A stretch of 64,000 nucleotides of DNA from Clostridiales bacterium. GTDB lineage: Bacteria; Bacillota; Clostridia; Christensenellales; CAG-138. Under the pieces are notes generated by a model. That model was not told where the DNA came from. It ran no database searches and saw nothing but the letters and a program-made list of their open reading frames with translations. The position numbers and the translations under genes were made by a program. Of this stretch, positions 43,488 through 52,848 are shown piece after piece; positions within the stretch are counted from its first letter, which is position 1; each line of letters begins with the position of its first letter. The stretch spans positions 38,123-102,122 of the forward strand of contig SFCQ01000002.1 of the NCBI GenBank assembly GCA_004558525.1. Reading direction: 5' to 3'.

Positions 43488-43991
43488 ATGGTGCGTAGGT
43501 TCATCGTGAATGTTAACGGCACAGCCTATGATGTTGAAGTAGAAGAAGTCGGCGGAGTAGCCGGCCGTCCAGCTGCGTTTGTGGCGCCCTCTCCTTATAT
43601 GAATGCGGCTCCTGCGTATGCCGCCCCTCAGGCGCCCGTATATAGCGCCCCCATAGCCCCTGCGGCTCCCGTTGCCGCGCCTGCACCCGCTCCCGCGCCG
43701 GCTCCTGCCGCAGCTCCTGCACCCGCAGCCGCTCCTGTGGCCGCTCCCGCCGCAGCCCCCGTTGCTGCCGCCGCAGGACAAACCGCAGTAACAGCACCCA
43801 TGCCGGGCAACATACTTGATATTAAAGTAAGCGTTGGCGATACCGTAAATGCTGACGACGTCATGATAATACTTGAAGCCATGAAGATGGAGAACGAAAT
43901 ATTTGCGCCTGCCTCCGGCAAGGTAATAGCCATAAACACCACCAAGGGTGCTTCCGTCAATTCCGGCGACACTCTTTTGGTAATAGGCTAA
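43488..43991 (+). CDS. Biotin carboxyl carrier protein of the sodium-pump decarboxylase
   Basis: A 167-aa protein: a short N-terminal domain (RRFIVNVNGTAYDVEVEE), a long Ala/Pro flexible linker (~residues 35-98) and a biotinyl domain with the attachment site EAMKMENEI near residue 130. The biotinyl lysine carries CO2 from the alpha subunit's substrate to the membrane beta subunit. In many oxaloacetate decarboxylases this domain is fused to the alpha subunit; here it is separate. Strong AGGAGG site before the ATG. Confidence 0.93.
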   Translation: MVRRFIVNVNGTAYDVEVEEVGGVAGRPAAFVAPSPYMNAAPAYAAPQAPVYSAPIAPAAPVAAPAPAPAPAPAAAPAPAAAPVAAPAAAPVAAAAGQTAVTAPMPGNILDIKVSVGDTVNADDVMIILEAMKMENEIFAPASGKVIAINTTKGASVNSGDTLLVIG

Positions 43992-44032
43992 ATAGCTTGG
44001 CGAAATTGCAATCTGTTTGAAAGGGGAGCAAA

Positions 44033-45229
44033 ATGGGAGAAGCTATTGCTAACTTTGTTGAAAGCACTGGCTTTGCGATGATAGCGAACGACCCGAAGGT
44101 CTTGATAATGGTATTCATTTCCCTCGTGTTGATGTATCTTGCCATCGTAAAGAAGTTTGAACCGTTGCTGCTGCTGCCGATAGCCTTCGGTATGCTGCTT
44201 ACTAATCTGCCCGGAGCCGAGATGTATCACCGCGAGCTTTTTGCAAGCGGACATGTTGACTGGGCAGCTCTGTCGGATAAGGGCGGCCTTATAGACTATC
44301 TGTATCTTGGCGTAAAGCTTGGCATATACCCGTGCCTTATTTTCGTTGGCGTTGGCGCAGGCACAGACTTTGGCCCGTTGATCGCCAATCCTAAGACGCT
44401 GTTCATGGGCGCTGCTGCCCAGCTCGGCATATTCGTTGCGTTTTTGGGAGCGCTTGGGCTTACGTCTTTGTTCCCCGATGCATTCAGCTTTGGTGTAAAA
44501 GAAGCCTCTTCAATAGGCATAATCGGCGGTGCTGACGGACCGACCGCAATATATGTTACTTTGAGGCTTGCACCGCAGCTCCTCGGGCCTATAGCCGTGG
44601 CTGCATATTCGTATATGGCGCTGGTCCCCGTTATTCAGCCGCCTATAATGAAGCTGCTCACCACAAAGAAGGAGCGCTGCGTCGTCATGGAGCAGCTCAG
44701 GCCTGTTTCCAAGAAGGAAAAGATAATATTCCCCATAGTCGTTACAATATTTGTTTCTCTGCTGGTTCCTTCGGCTGCGCCGCTTATCGGCATGCTGATG
44801 TTCGGCAACCTGCTTAAGGAGTGCGGCGTGGTTGACAGGCTTTCCAAGACCGTTCAGAATGAGCTTATGAACATAGTTACCATATTCCTCGGCATTTCCG
44901 TTGGCGCCACTGCCACTGCTGACATATTCCTCACCTGGCAGACTATAGGTATAATAGTAATGGGCGTATTCGCATTTGCGTTCGGTACGGCCGGAGGAAC
45001 GCTGCTCGGCAAGCTGATGTATCTGCTTTCCGGCGGCAAGGTCAATCCGCTTATCGGTTCTGCGGGCGTTTCCGCGGTGCCTATGGCGGCTCGCGTATCT
45101 CAGGTAGTCGGCCAGAAGGAAAAGCCGGGCAACTATCTGCTGATGCATGCTATGGGTCCCAATGTTGCCGGCGTTATAGGTTCCGCCATAGCTGCGGGAG
45201 TTCTGCTGGCGCTGTACTGGGTACACTAA
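44033..45229 (+). CDS. oadB: Sodium ion-translocating decarboxylase beta subunit
   Basis: A 398-aa polytopic protein that decarboxylates carboxybiotin and exports Na+. It contains the OadB signature segments GVGAGTDFGPLIANP, SIGIIGGADGPTAIYVTLRL (quoted at the limit) and, later, GISVGATATADIFLTWQTIG and SAVPMAARVSQ, with ~9 hydrophobic helices. GAAAGGGGAG precedes the ATG at 44033. The beta subunit is shared by oxaloacetate, methylmalonyl-CoA and glutaconyl-CoA decarboxylases; the alpha subunit downstream decides the substrate. Confidence 0.95.
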   Translation: MGEAIANFVESTGFAMIANDPKVLIMVFISLVLMYLAIVKKFEPLLLLPIAFGMLLTNLPGAEMYHRELFASGHVDWAALSDKGGLIDYLYLGVKLGIYPCLIFVGVGAGTDFGPLIANPKTLFMGAAAQLGIFVAFLGALGLTSLFPDAFSFGVKEASSIGIIGGADGPTAIYVTLRLAPQLLGPIAVAAYSYMALVPVIQPPIMKLLTTKKERCVVMEQLRPVSKKEKIIFPIVVTIFVSLLVPSAAPLIGMLMFGNLLKECGVVDRLSKTVQNELMNIVTIFLGISVGATATADIFLTWQTIGIIVMGVFAFAFGTAGGTLLGKLMYLLSGGKVNPLIGSAGVSAVPMAARVSQVVGQKEKPGNYLLMHAMGPNVAGVIGSAIAAGVLLALYWVH

Positions 45230-45259
45230 GTTAAACCGATTTCTTAAGGAGGAATCAAG

Positions 45260-46753
45260 ATGAGCAAAAAGCTTTTTATTACCGATACCATCTTGAGAGA
45301 TGCTCATCAGTCCCAGGCGGCGACACGCATGCGCACGGAGGACATGCTCCCCGCTTGCGAGGTGCTGGACAGCATCGGCTATTGGTCGCTTGAATGCTGG
45401 GGCGGAGCAACATTTGATAGCTGCCTTCGTTTCCTCAACGAGGATCCTTGGGAAAGGCTCAGGAAGCTGAAGAAAGCAATGCCCAACACCAAGCTGCAGA
45501 TGCTTTTCAGGGGCCAGAACATACTGGGCTATAAGCATTATGCTGACGACGTTGTTGAACAGTTCTGCCGCAAGGCCATAGAGAACGGCATAGACGTTAT
45601 AAGAATATTTGATGCGCTCAACGACGTGCGCAACCTGGAATCCGCAATTAAGTACACCAAAAAGTACGGCGGAATATGCGAGCCTGCCATAAGCTACACC
45701 GTCAGCCCCGTGCATAACGAGGATTACTTCGTAAAAGTAGCCAAGGAGCTTGTCCAGATGGGCGCCGACGTGATATGCATAAAGGATATGGCCAACCTGC
45801 TGCTGCCGTTTGATGCTTATTCTCTTGTTAAAAGGCTTAAGCAGGAGGTTGATGTGCCTATACATCTGCATACGCACAACACCTCCGGCACAGGCGATAT
45901 GACGTATCTTATGGCTGTGCAGGCCGGCGTGGATATAGTTGACTGCGCGCTCAGCCCGCTTGCCAACGGCACGAGCCAGCCTGCTACCGAGTCGCTTGTA
46001 GCTACGCTTAAGGGAACCGAGTATGATACCGGCCTTGACCTTGAAAAGATGGCTGTTGCCGCAAAGCATTTCCGCGGCGTTGCGCAGAAGCTTAAGGACG
46101 AAGGCTTCCTTGACCCCAAGGTGCTTAATGTTGACACGAACACCCTTATATATCAGGTCCCAGGCGGCATGCTTTCAAACCTGATAAGCCAGCTAAAGCA
46201 GCTTAAGGCGGAGGATAAGTACTATGAGGTGCTTGCCGAGATACCGCGCGTACGCGAGGACTTCGGCTATCCGCCGCTCGTAACGCCTACAAGCCAGATA
46301 GTCGGCTCACAGGCCGTGCTTAACGTAGTTGCAGGCGGAAGGTATAAGACCTTCTCCAAGGAATCCAAGGCCCTGCTGCATGGCGAATATGGCGCCCTGC
46401 CTGGAAAGGTGAACGAGGAGGTGCGTAAGAAGGCTATTGGCGACGCCGAGGTGATAACCTGCCGTCCCGCCGATCTGCTCAAGCCTGAGCTTGATAAGTA
46501 TCGCGATGAGATAAAGGACGTTATGCGCCAGGAAGAGGATGTGCTTAGCTACGCCCTGTTCCCGCAGGTAGCCATGAAGTTCTTTGAACAGCGTAACAAT
46601 CCAAAGCCCAAGGAGGAGCCAAAGCCGGCAGCACCGGTCCAGCCCGCACAGCAGGCTCAGCAGCCCGCAGCCGCTGCTGGCCAAAAGATGCCCATGCATC
46701 CGGAGCTTCCTGCAACGCAGCTGTTCGTTGAGGATATAACCATAGGCCGCTGA
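45260..46753 (+). CDS. oadA: Oxaloacetate decarboxylase alpha subunit (carboxyltransferase)
   Basis: A 497-aa HMGL-like TIM-barrel carboxyltransferase. ITDTILRDAHQSQAATRMRT begins the barrel with its metal-binding Asp; WGGATFDSCLRFLNEDPWER and ICIKDMANLL include the catalytic Lys region, and HLHTHNTSGTG holds metal-binding histidines. The conserved C-terminal domain follows (LLHGEYGALPGKVNEE). The protein ends in a Pro/Ala/Gln-rich tail without a biotin site, in agreement with the separate carrier gene. Together the operon would convert oxaloacetate to pyruvate and build a Na+ gradient; pyruvate carboxylase subunit B is the main alternative. Confidence 0.93.
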   Translation: MSKKLFITDTILRDAHQSQAATRMRTEDMLPACEVLDSIGYWSLECWGGATFDSCLRFLNEDPWERLRKLKKAMPNTKLQMLFRGQNILGYKHYADDVVEQFCRKAIENGIDVIRIFDALNDVRNLESAIKYTKKYGGICEPAISYTVSPVHNEDYFVKVAKELVQMGADVICIKDMANLLLPFDAYSLVKRLKQEVDVPIHLHTHNTSGTGDMTYLMAVQAGVDIVDCALSPLANGTSQPATESLVATLKGTEYDTGLDLEKMAVAAKHFRGVAQKLKDEGFLDPKVLNVDTNTLIYQVPGGMLSNLISQLKQLKAEDKYYEVLAEIPRVREDFGYPPLVTPTSQIVGSQAVLNVVAGGRYKTFSKESKALLHGEYGALPGKVNEEVRKKAIGDAEVITCRPADLLKPELDKYRDEIKDVMRQEEDVLSYALFPQVAMKFFEQRNNPKPKEEPKPAAPVQPAQQAQQPAAAAGQKMPMHPELPATQLFVEDITIGR

Positions 46754-46780
46754 AAACAGGAGCTTAACACATAATAAACA

Positions 46781-46992
46781 TCGCCCGTGCCACGAATTGC
46801 GGCACGGGCGATGGCTTGTCAATAAACCTTGGGGTTGTTAAGGGGCCGCAGCCCCTTATGTTCAATCCGGCTCTGACGACATGTGCGTCAGAACGGATGA
46901 AAACCCAGAGGTTTTCGTACTTTGCAGGTTTTGCCGGCGCTCAGCCACTTTTTCGACACTCTGTCGCCCGTGCCACGAATTGCGGCACGGGC
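46781..46992 (+). mobile_element. Hairpin-rich small element (copy 2) between duplicated terminator hairpins
   Basis: A 154-bp relative (46810-46963) of the element at 22508-22705: the two are nearly identical from AAGGGGCCGCAGCCCCTT through the TCTGACG/CGTCAGA stem to GCAGGTTTTGCCG, and both end in GACACTCTG. This copy lacks ~45 bp near its right end, including one arm of two stem-loops. It is bounded by a 29-bp direct repeat (46781-46809 and 46964-46992) that is the local terminator hairpin (arms GCCCGTGCC / GGCACGGGC), unrelated in sequence to the hairpin at copy 1. The right copy keeps the T-tract (AGTTTTGTT). It occupies most of the 328-nt gap after oadA. Confidence 0.75.
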
Positions 46993-47081
46993 AGTTTTGT
47001 TGTATAATCAAACAAGAGCATCTTGAGCAAAGTCATGAAGGAAAAAAAGAATAAACTGAACGCATGAGGAGGCTTAATAAA

Positions 47082-47522
47082 ATGAACATAACCTATGCCC
47101 CTATCAAAAAAGAGGAAATCGACACTATATATGCCTTTTGCAAAAAGCTGATAGACGATTATGAGGATTTGGACAGCATCGATTACGATAAGGTGCTGGC
47201 TTGGGTAAAAAGAAAGATAGAAAAAAGGGCTGACGAGTATAAAAGGGTGCTTATGGGCGGAGATTTGGCAGGGTTCTATAGGTTCCATGAGGAAGATGGC
47301 GAAATGGAGATAGACGACCTTTACATATTACCGGAGTACAGAGGAATGGGTATAGGTACCAAGGTGCTTGAAAAATGCCTTTATGATACGGATAAGACCG
47401 TATTCTTCTATGCGTTTACAAAAAATGAGCGTGCGATAAAGCTATATAAAAGCCTTGGCTTTACAGAGAGAAAGAAGGTTGGAGATACGCGCATTATAAT
47501 GGCGCAAAGCGGAAGAGGCTAA
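47082..47522 (+). CDS. GNAT family N-acetyltransferase
   Basis: A 146-aa acetyltransferase. Motif A reads LYILPEYRGMGIGTKVLEKC, the acetyl-CoA pyrophosphate-binding loop, and NERAIKLYKSLGF is the C-terminal motif B. The ATG at 47082 follows GGAGG (47067-47072); a start six codons upstream would overlap that site. The substrate is unknown. It is a single gene between the small element and the two-component cluster. Confidence 0.9.
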   Translation: MNITYAPIKKEEIDTIYAFCKKLIDDYEDLDSIDYDKVLAWVKRKIEKRADEYKRVLMGGDLAGFYRFHEEDGEMEIDDLYILPEYRGMGIGTKVLEKCLYDTDKTVFFYAFTKNERAIKLYKSLGFTERKKVGDTRIIMAQSGRG

Positions 47523-47572
47523 GCCATTTGCGCCGAAAATTCAATACAATTATGGCAAAGCGGGAACGATTA

Positions 47573-47601
47573 TTGAAAGTTGAATGATTTCTTATTATAA
47601 T
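47573..47601 (+). promoter_or_regulatory. Promoter of the first two-component operon
   Basis: TTGAAA (47573-47578) and TATAAT (47596-47601), 17-nt spacer, 30 nt before the response regulator start. Confidence 0.8.
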
Positions 47602-47630
47602 CCAACCATAAAGCACTGGAGGAAGATATA

Positions 47631-48326
47631 ATGGCTGCGCAAAGGATACTAATATGCGATGACCAGATGATGATACACGAGACTCTTGGCATATATCTTG
47701 AAAGCGAAGGATTTGAACACATAAGCGCTATGGATGGGGAAGAGGCGCTTATGCTGTATGAAAAGGAGAAGCCGGATCTTATAATACTCGATATAATGAT
47801 GCCAAAGCTTTCGGGTACCGAGGTTTGCAGAAAGCTGAGAGAAAAAAGCAGGGTACCTATCATAATGCTTACCGCAAAGGGAGAGGAGATAGACAGGATA
47901 CTCGGGCTTGAGCTTGGCGCGGACGATTATATCGTCAAGCCCTTCAGCGCAAGGGAGGTGGTTGCAAGGGTAAAGGCCGTGCTGAGAAGGCTTGCTATGG
48001 CTAAGGAACAGCCGCAGCAGGTACTGCGCTTTGATGACCTTGAAATAAACATTAACAACTATGATGTGCGCGTAAAGGGCGAAAGGGTTCCGTTTACGCC
48101 CAAGGAAGTGGAGATATTCCAGCTGCTTGCTTCACACCCTGGCAAGGTATATGAGCGCGAGACTATACTCTCGCTCGTGTGGGGCTATGATTTTTACGGC
48201 GATACAAGGGCCGTTGACACGCAGATAAAGCGCATACGCCAAAAGCTGCCGCCGGAAGGCTCGACAAGCTGGAGCATAAAAACCGTCTATGGTGTGGGCT
48301 ATAAGTTTGAGGTAAGGGAGAAATGA
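47631..48326 (+). CDS. OmpR/PhoB-family response regulator (pair 1)
   Basis: A 231-aa regulator. Receiver domain at residues 1-~118: acidic pair in LICDDQ, phosphoacceptor Asp in IILDIMMP, MLTAKGEEIDRILG with the switch Thr, and YIVKPF with the invariant Lys. The C-terminal winged helix has PFTPKEVEIFQLLASHPGKV and DTQIKRIRQKL. GGAGGAAG lies before the ATG, and its stop overlaps the partner kinase by 4 nt. It is closely similar to the second regulator at 50185, so the two pairs arose by duplication. Confidence 0.95.
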   Translation: MAAQRILICDDQMMIHETLGIYLESEGFEHISAMDGEEALMLYEKEKPDLIILDIMMPKLSGTEVCRKLREKSRVPIIMLTAKGEEIDRILGLELGADDYIVKPFSAREVVARVKAVLRRLAMAKEQPQQVLRFDDLEININNYDVRVKGERVPFTPKEVEIFQLLASHPGKVYERETILSLVWGYDFYGDTRAVDTQIKRIRQKLPPEGSTSWSIKTVYGVGYKFEVREK

Positions 48327-50095
48327 AGAATACCCTGCTTATAAAAACAGTATGCCTTGTGTTGTTTACTGTGATATTGAGCGCCGCGCTTACGGCGCTT
48401 GCTTTTCGCTATGCCGGCGTGAAAAACTATGGCGAAATGAAGATAGAGGAGCTTACGCCAAGGGCGGAGTTTATTGCCGGCCGTGCGGCTGAATTTATGC
48501 AGGGCTATATCAGCCGCAAGGAATTTGAGAACATGGTAAATTACGACAGACGAATTTGGGACGCTTCGCCCTATCTTTACACTGCCGACGGCACCTTGTT
48601 TGGCAGCATAACAAATGCCGAGCTTGAGATGAATCTTAACAGGATTGCTCCGTATCTGAACACGGTCATATCCGGCAAGCCCATAAGCGCCGTAGTTACA
48701 AGGGGAGGCGGCGCCGGCGTAATAGTCGGTGTTCCCATATACCCATGTTTGGAGGCTGAAGAAGATGAAGAAGCTGAGAAGGTGCTTGGCGCCGTATTCC
48801 TTGTAAAACCTATGTTTGAATTAAGCACGGCGTGGGGCAGCTTAACCTCATCTTTGCCGCTTGCCATGCTGCTTGTGGCGCTGATAATGGTACCCATAGC
48901 GTATATAGGCTCAAGAGGGTTAACAAGGCCGCTTGAAAAAATGAATGAGGCCGCGGTAGCCATGACGAACGGAGACTTCTCTGTAAGGGCTATTGAAAAG
49001 GGAGACGGGGAAGTAGCCAGGCTCGGCCGCTCGCTCAACGAGCTTTCAAGCGCGCTCAGCGGCACTATAGGCGCGCTGACATTTGAAAGAAACAGGCTTA
49101 AAAAGGTGCTTGACGGCCTGCTTGAAGGCGTTATAGCCATAAACGAGCAGGGCGAGATAATACAGTATAACCCTGCTTCTACAAGGCTTATGGGCTGCGC
49201 GGAAGGCGAAACGCCCAAGGAAGCAAAGATGTATGGCGAGATACACTCAAGCGTTGAGCAGGTGCTTAAGGACGGCATAAGCCGCTGGACAGAGCAGAGC
49301 TGTAAAGAGGCCGTGCTGCGCTTCACGATATCCGCCCTTGGCGAAGGTAAAAGAAAAGAAGGCGCCTTAATAATGATACAGGACGTTACGGAGGCCGCAA
49401 GGCTGGAGCAGACAAGGCGCGATTATGTGGCTAACGTTTCACATGAGCTTAGGACGCCTATAGCGTCAATAAGGGGCCTGACCGATGCGCTGCATGACGG
49501 CTTAGTTAAAAAAGAAGAGGACAAGCAGCGCTATTACGGTTACATACAAAGGGAGGCGATAAGGCTTTCGCGGCTTATAGACGACCTGCTTGAATTGAGC
49601 AGGCTGCAATCCGGCGCGGTTGCGATAGCCTGCCGCGATATGAGCGTCAACGATCTTATATACGACGTGGCAGACAGGTACTCAGCAATAGCAAAAGACG
49701 GCGGCAATACGCTGAGCGTAGCAATGCCGCAAGGCGAGCATACCGCTTACGGCAATCCTGACAGATGCGAGCAGGTGCTTATAGCCTTGCTTGATAACGC
49801 CATAAAGCACAGCAGCTCCGGCGAAATAAAGCTTTGCGTCGATGAAGAAAAAGAGCGCTATACTCTAAGCGTAGTGAACCCGGGCTCCATAGACGAAGCC
49901 GACATAACGCACATATTTGAGCGCTTCTATAAAGCCGACAGGGCGCACAGCGGCGAGGGAACCGGCCTCGGCCTTGCAATAGCCAGGGAGATAATGGAGC
50001 TTATGGGTGAGAAAATATGGGCAGAAAGCGCAAACGGAGAGGTTAAATTCTGCTTTACCATAAAAAAGCAGCAGGCAAATGCGAACAATATGTGA
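48323..50095 (+). CDS. Sensor histidine kinase (pair 1)
   Basis: A 590-aa membrane kinase: TM1 at ~10-28, an extracytoplasmic domain of ~130 residues, TM2 at ~175-197, a HAMP domain (GLTRPLEKMNEAAVAMTNGD), a PAS-like segment (RLKKVLDGLLEGVIAINEQGE) and the kinase core. The phosphorylated His is in NVSHELRTPIASIRG; the ATP-binding N box is LIALLDNAIKHSS, and the G region is GEGTGLGLAIAREI. The layout resembles PhoR/WalK-type kinases. The stimulus is unknown. The outer domain contains an acidic stretch (EAEEDEEAEK). Confidence 0.94.
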   Translation: MKNTLLIKTVCLVLFTVILSAALTALAFRYAGVKNYGEMKIEELTPRAEFIAGRAAEFMQGYISRKEFENMVNYDRRIWDASPYLYTADGTLFGSITNAELEMNLNRIAPYLNTVISGKPISAVVTRGGGAGVIVGVPIYPCLEAEEDEEAEKVLGAVFLVKPMFELSTAWGSLTSSLPLAMLLVALIMVPIAYIGSRGLTRPLEKMNEAAVAMTNGDFSVRAIEKGDGEVARLGRSLNELSSALSGTIGALTFERNRLKKVLDGLLEGVIAINEQGEIIQYNPASTRLMGCAEGETPKEAKMYGEIHSSVEQVLKDGISRWTEQSCKEAVLRFTISALGEGKRKEGALIMIQDVTEAARLEQTRRDYVANVSHELRTPIASIRGLTDALHDGLVKKEEDKQRYYGYIQREAIRLSRLIDDLLELSRLQSGAVAIACRDMSVNDLIYDVADRYSAIAKDGGNTLSVAMPQGEHTAYGNPDRCEQVLIALLDNAIKHSSSGEIKLCVDEEKERYTLSVVNPGSIDEADITHIFERFYKADRAHSGEGTGLGLAIAREIMELMGEKIWAESANGEVKFCFTIKKQQANANNM

Positions 50096-50111
50096 AGCGG
50101 AATAAGCGTAT

Positions 50112-50139
50112 TTGAAAAACAGCCTGGCGGTGCTATAAT
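50112..50139 (+). promoter_or_regulatory. Promoter of the second two-component operon
   Basis: TTGAAA (50112-50117) and an extended TGCTATAAT (-10 at 50134-50139), 16-nt spacer, ~45 nt before the second regulator. It gives this pair independent transcription. Confidence 0.72.
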
Positions 50140-50184
50140 TAAATAAACATAATATAAAACACCATATAAAGGAGTAACTTGACG

Positions 50185-50868
50185 ATGAGTACAGGCAAGA
50201 TACTGATAGCCGATGATGACAGGAACGTGCATGAGTCGCTTGGCATATATCTCAAATCGGAAGGCTTTGAAACTGTTGACGTGTATGATGGCGCCGCTGC
50301 CGTAAGCGCGCTTGACTCCGAGATAGCGCTTTGCGTAATGGATATAATGATGCCGGTGATGAACGGCATAGACGCCTGCAAGGAGATAAGGAAGGTATCT
50401 CAGGTGCCTATAATAATGCTTACCGCAAAAGGGGAAGAGATAGACAGGATACTTGGCCTTGAGCTTGGCGCGGACGATTATATAGTCAAGCCTTTCAGTC
50501 CAAGGGAGGTAGTTGCGCGCATAAAGGCCGTGCTTAGGCGCACGAGCGAGCAGCAGAGCAACGACGACGGCCGCGTTACGCTGAACGGGCTTGTTATTGA
50601 TATAAAGAGCTACACGGTAACGCTTAAGGGCCAGCCTGTAATATGTACGCCGAAGGAGATAGAGATACTGTACATGCTCGCTTCAAATCCCGGCCAGGTG
50701 TTTACAAGAGAGCAGCTGTTAAACAAAGTGTGGGGCTATGATTTTGCGGGCGAAACAAGGACTGTTGATACTCATATAAAGCGTATCCGCGCAAAACTGG
50801 ACAATACCGGACTTAACTGGTCCATAAAGACAATATACGGAGTAGGCTATAAGTTCGAGGTGGAGTAA
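50185..50868 (+). CDS. OmpR/PhoB-family response regulator (pair 2)
   Basis: A 227-aa paralogue of the regulator at 47631. Receiver: LIADDDRNVHESLGIYL, phosphoacceptor Asp in CVMDIMMPVMNG, the same MLTAKGEEIDRILGLELG stretch and YIVKPFSPRE. The C-terminal winged helix ends in DTHIKRIRAKLDNTGLNW. The ATG at 50185 is preferred because AAAGGAG lies 10 nt upstream; a TTG at 50179 is too close. Only 3 nt separate it from the kinase gene. Confidence 0.94.
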   Translation: MSTGKILIADDDRNVHESLGIYLKSEGFETVDVYDGAAAVSALDSEIALCVMDIMMPVMNGIDACKEIRKVSQVPIIMLTAKGEEIDRILGLELGADDYIVKPFSPREVVARIKAVLRRTSEQQSNDDGRVTLNGLVIDIKSYTVTLKGQPVICTPKEIEILYMLASNPGQVFTREQLLNKVWGYDFAGETRTVDTHIKRIRAKLDNTGLNWSIKTIYGVGYKFEVE

Positions 50869-50871
50869 TAT

Positions 50872-52848
50872 ATGCTAAAAAGCGTATTCTTTCGCAGGCT
50901 TGTCGTGACGCTGTCCGTAGCTATGCTGTTTGCGGCGGCGGTGCTGCTTGGCGGATATGTGTTCCTTAGCAGAGACGTTTATACAGATATAAAGCTTGAC
51001 GAGCTGCAGCCGTCTCTGGACGCTGCTGAGCAGCTGGCAAAGGAATATATAGAAGGCGAGATAGATGCCGATGTGTTTGAAAGAATGGCGTGCAAGCTTT
51101 TGCCGTCAAAAAGCGCAACGGTACTATATCTTGATGCCGAAGGAAATACGCTTTATTATGTTGACAGTCTGCTGAGTATAGATGCGGAGGACGCAAAGCG
51201 GCTTATGCTTGAGCAGCTTAAGGAGCTTGGCGAAGGCAAGGCCGTGCGCGAGAACAGGCTGAGAATGAGGCAGGATAGCTCCGCTCTTGCGCTCGGCTGC
51301 CCGATAGAGGGGAATAATGGCAAGATACTCGGCGGCGTGCTTATGCTAAGCTCGATAGCCCTTGTTACAAACGCTACGACAAGAATGACTATGCTTATTA
51401 TCGTGCTTACAAGCGTGGCCGTTCCGATATCCATGCTTGCGCTTGCGTGGCGCGCAAAGAACATTGCCGAACCTATAAGCCGGATGAACGAAGCCGCAAA
51501 GGCTATGGCGAAAGGCGACTTCAATACAAGGCTTGACGAGGATGCGCCGGGCGAGGTCGGCGAGCTTGCAGGCTCATTGAACAACCTTTGCGCCGAGCTT
51601 GACAGGAGCATACGCCAGCTAAGCAGTGAAAAGAGCCAGCTCGATCAGATATTGCAGAGCCTTACGGACGGCGTTGCCGCTATAGATGAGCATGGCGCGC
51701 TTACGCATTACAATTCCGCGATTATGCGCATGTTTGGCGCGGTAAGCGTATCAAAAAGGGAAGATCTTATTTCAGATGAAAAAGTATGGAATATATTCGA
51801 CGAGGTCTATCGTTCCGGCATGCCGCAGACTATAACGTATCCGATGCCTGGCGATAAGGTGCTGTGGATAAGCGTATCGCCGGTTGTAACATCAAATAAG
51901 GAGCGCACCGGCGTGGTTGGCCTGTTCAAGGACATGACCGAGATGGAAAGGCTTGAGGCGCTAAGGCGCGAATATGTGGCGAACGTATCGCACGAGCTTC
52001 GCACTCCGCTTACGGCTGTGCGCGGCCTGCTTGAGCCGCTTGCCGATGGGCTTGTTAAGGAAGAGGAGGACAGGCAGCGCTATTATAAGATAATGCTGCA
52101 TGAGGTGCTCAGGCTTTCGCGCCTGATAACGGATATGATGACGCTTAGCAGGCTGCAATCCGGTACGGAGTATATGGAGATAACCCGCGTTGACGTTAAC
52201 GACCTTATAAGGGATATAGCAAGCACTTATTCATCAACGCTTGCGCAAAAGGGCGTCCAGCTCGTGCTTGATTGCCCCAAACCTGTGCCTGACGCTATGA
52301 CAGATCCTGACAGAATAGAGCAGGTGCTCATAATACTGCTTGACAATGCTTCGCGCTATACGCCGGAAGGCGGCACCATAACCATTGCCGCAAGGAACAT
52401 GAAGGAGAAGATAGTGCTTAGCGTTGCCGACACGGGCTGCGGTATACCGGAAAAGGATCTTCCGCATATATTTGAGCGCTTCTATAAGGTTGATAAGTCA
52501 AGGAGCGAAGGCGGAACCGGCCTTGGGCTTTCGATAGCTCAATTCATAATGGAAAAGCTTGGCGAAAGCATTACCGTACAAAGCGAGGTGGGTAAAGGCA
52601 CATGCTTCACGCTGACGTTGCAGCGCTATGTAAGGAACGCAATAGCGCTCGGGCCTGCCGGCGAAAAGCAGGATAGATATGGCGACGAAGAGGAGCCTTC
52701 CGGCAGAATAACCAATGCCGAGCCTGATAATAACCCGTATGACGACGGCGTTGTTGACGCCCATTATGAGGTGATTGAGCCGGCAAAGCCGGAAAAAGCC
52801 TCAAATAAGGCAACGAACAGGCCGGAAAAGCAGGGCAGAAAAGGGTGA
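50872..52848 (+). CDS. PAS-containing sensor histidine kinase (pair 2)
   Basis: A 658-aa kinase with TM1 at ~9-32, an extracytoplasmic domain, TM2 at ~165-187, a HAMP domain (RMNEAAKAMAKGDFNTRLDE), a PAS domain (~255-355, ILQSLTDGVAAIDEHGAL) and the core: NVSHELRTPLTAVRG (phospho-His), LIILLDNASRYTPEGG, ADTGCGIPEKDLPHIFERFY and GGTGLGLSIA. The C-terminal ~75 residues after the core are disordered, acidic then Lys-rich, which the first kinase lacks. Its TGA overlaps the GTG start of the radical SAM gene, linking the two. Confidence 0.94.
   Translation: MLKSVFFRRLVVTLSVAMLFAAAVLLGGYVFLSRDVYTDIKLDELQPSLDAAEQLAKEYIEGEIDADVFERMACKLLPSKSATVLYLDAEGNTLYYVDSLLSIDAEDAKRLMLEQLKELGEGKAVRENRLRMRQDSSALALGCPIEGNNGKILGGVLMLSSIALVTNATTRMTMLIIVLTSVAVPISMLALAWRAKNIAEPISRMNEAAKAMAKGDFNTRLDEDAPGEVGELAGSLNNLCAELDRSIRQLSSEKSQLDQILQSLTDGVAAIDEHGALTHYNSAIMRMFGAVSVSKREDLISDEKVWNIFDEVYRSGMPQTITYPMPGDKVLWISVSPVVTSNKERTGVVGLFKDMTEMERLEALRREYVANVSHELRTPLTAVRGLLEPLADGLVKEEEDRQRYYKIMLHEVLRLSRLITDMMTLSRLQSGTEYMEITRVDVNDLIRDIASTYSSTLAQKGVQLVLDCPKPVPDAMTDPDRIEQVLIILLDNASRYTPEGGTITIAARNMKEKIVLSVADTGCGIPEKDLPHIFERFYKVDKSRSEGGTGLGLSIAQFIMEKLGESITVQSEVGKGTCFTLTLQRYVRNAIALGPAGEKQDRYGDEEEPSGRITNAEPDNNPYDDGVVDAHYEVIEPAKPEKASNKATNRPEKQGRKG

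Noticed and set aside
43650..43790. Tandem DNA repeat in the biotin carrier gene
   Set aside because: The GCTCCTGC/GCCGCT-type repetition is simply the Ala/Pro linker of the carrier protein, common in biotinyl proteins.
44510..46069. A 519-aa antisense frame across oadB/oadA
   Set aside because: It spans two clearly conserved genes on the plus strand and the gap between them; composition is that of a shadow frame.
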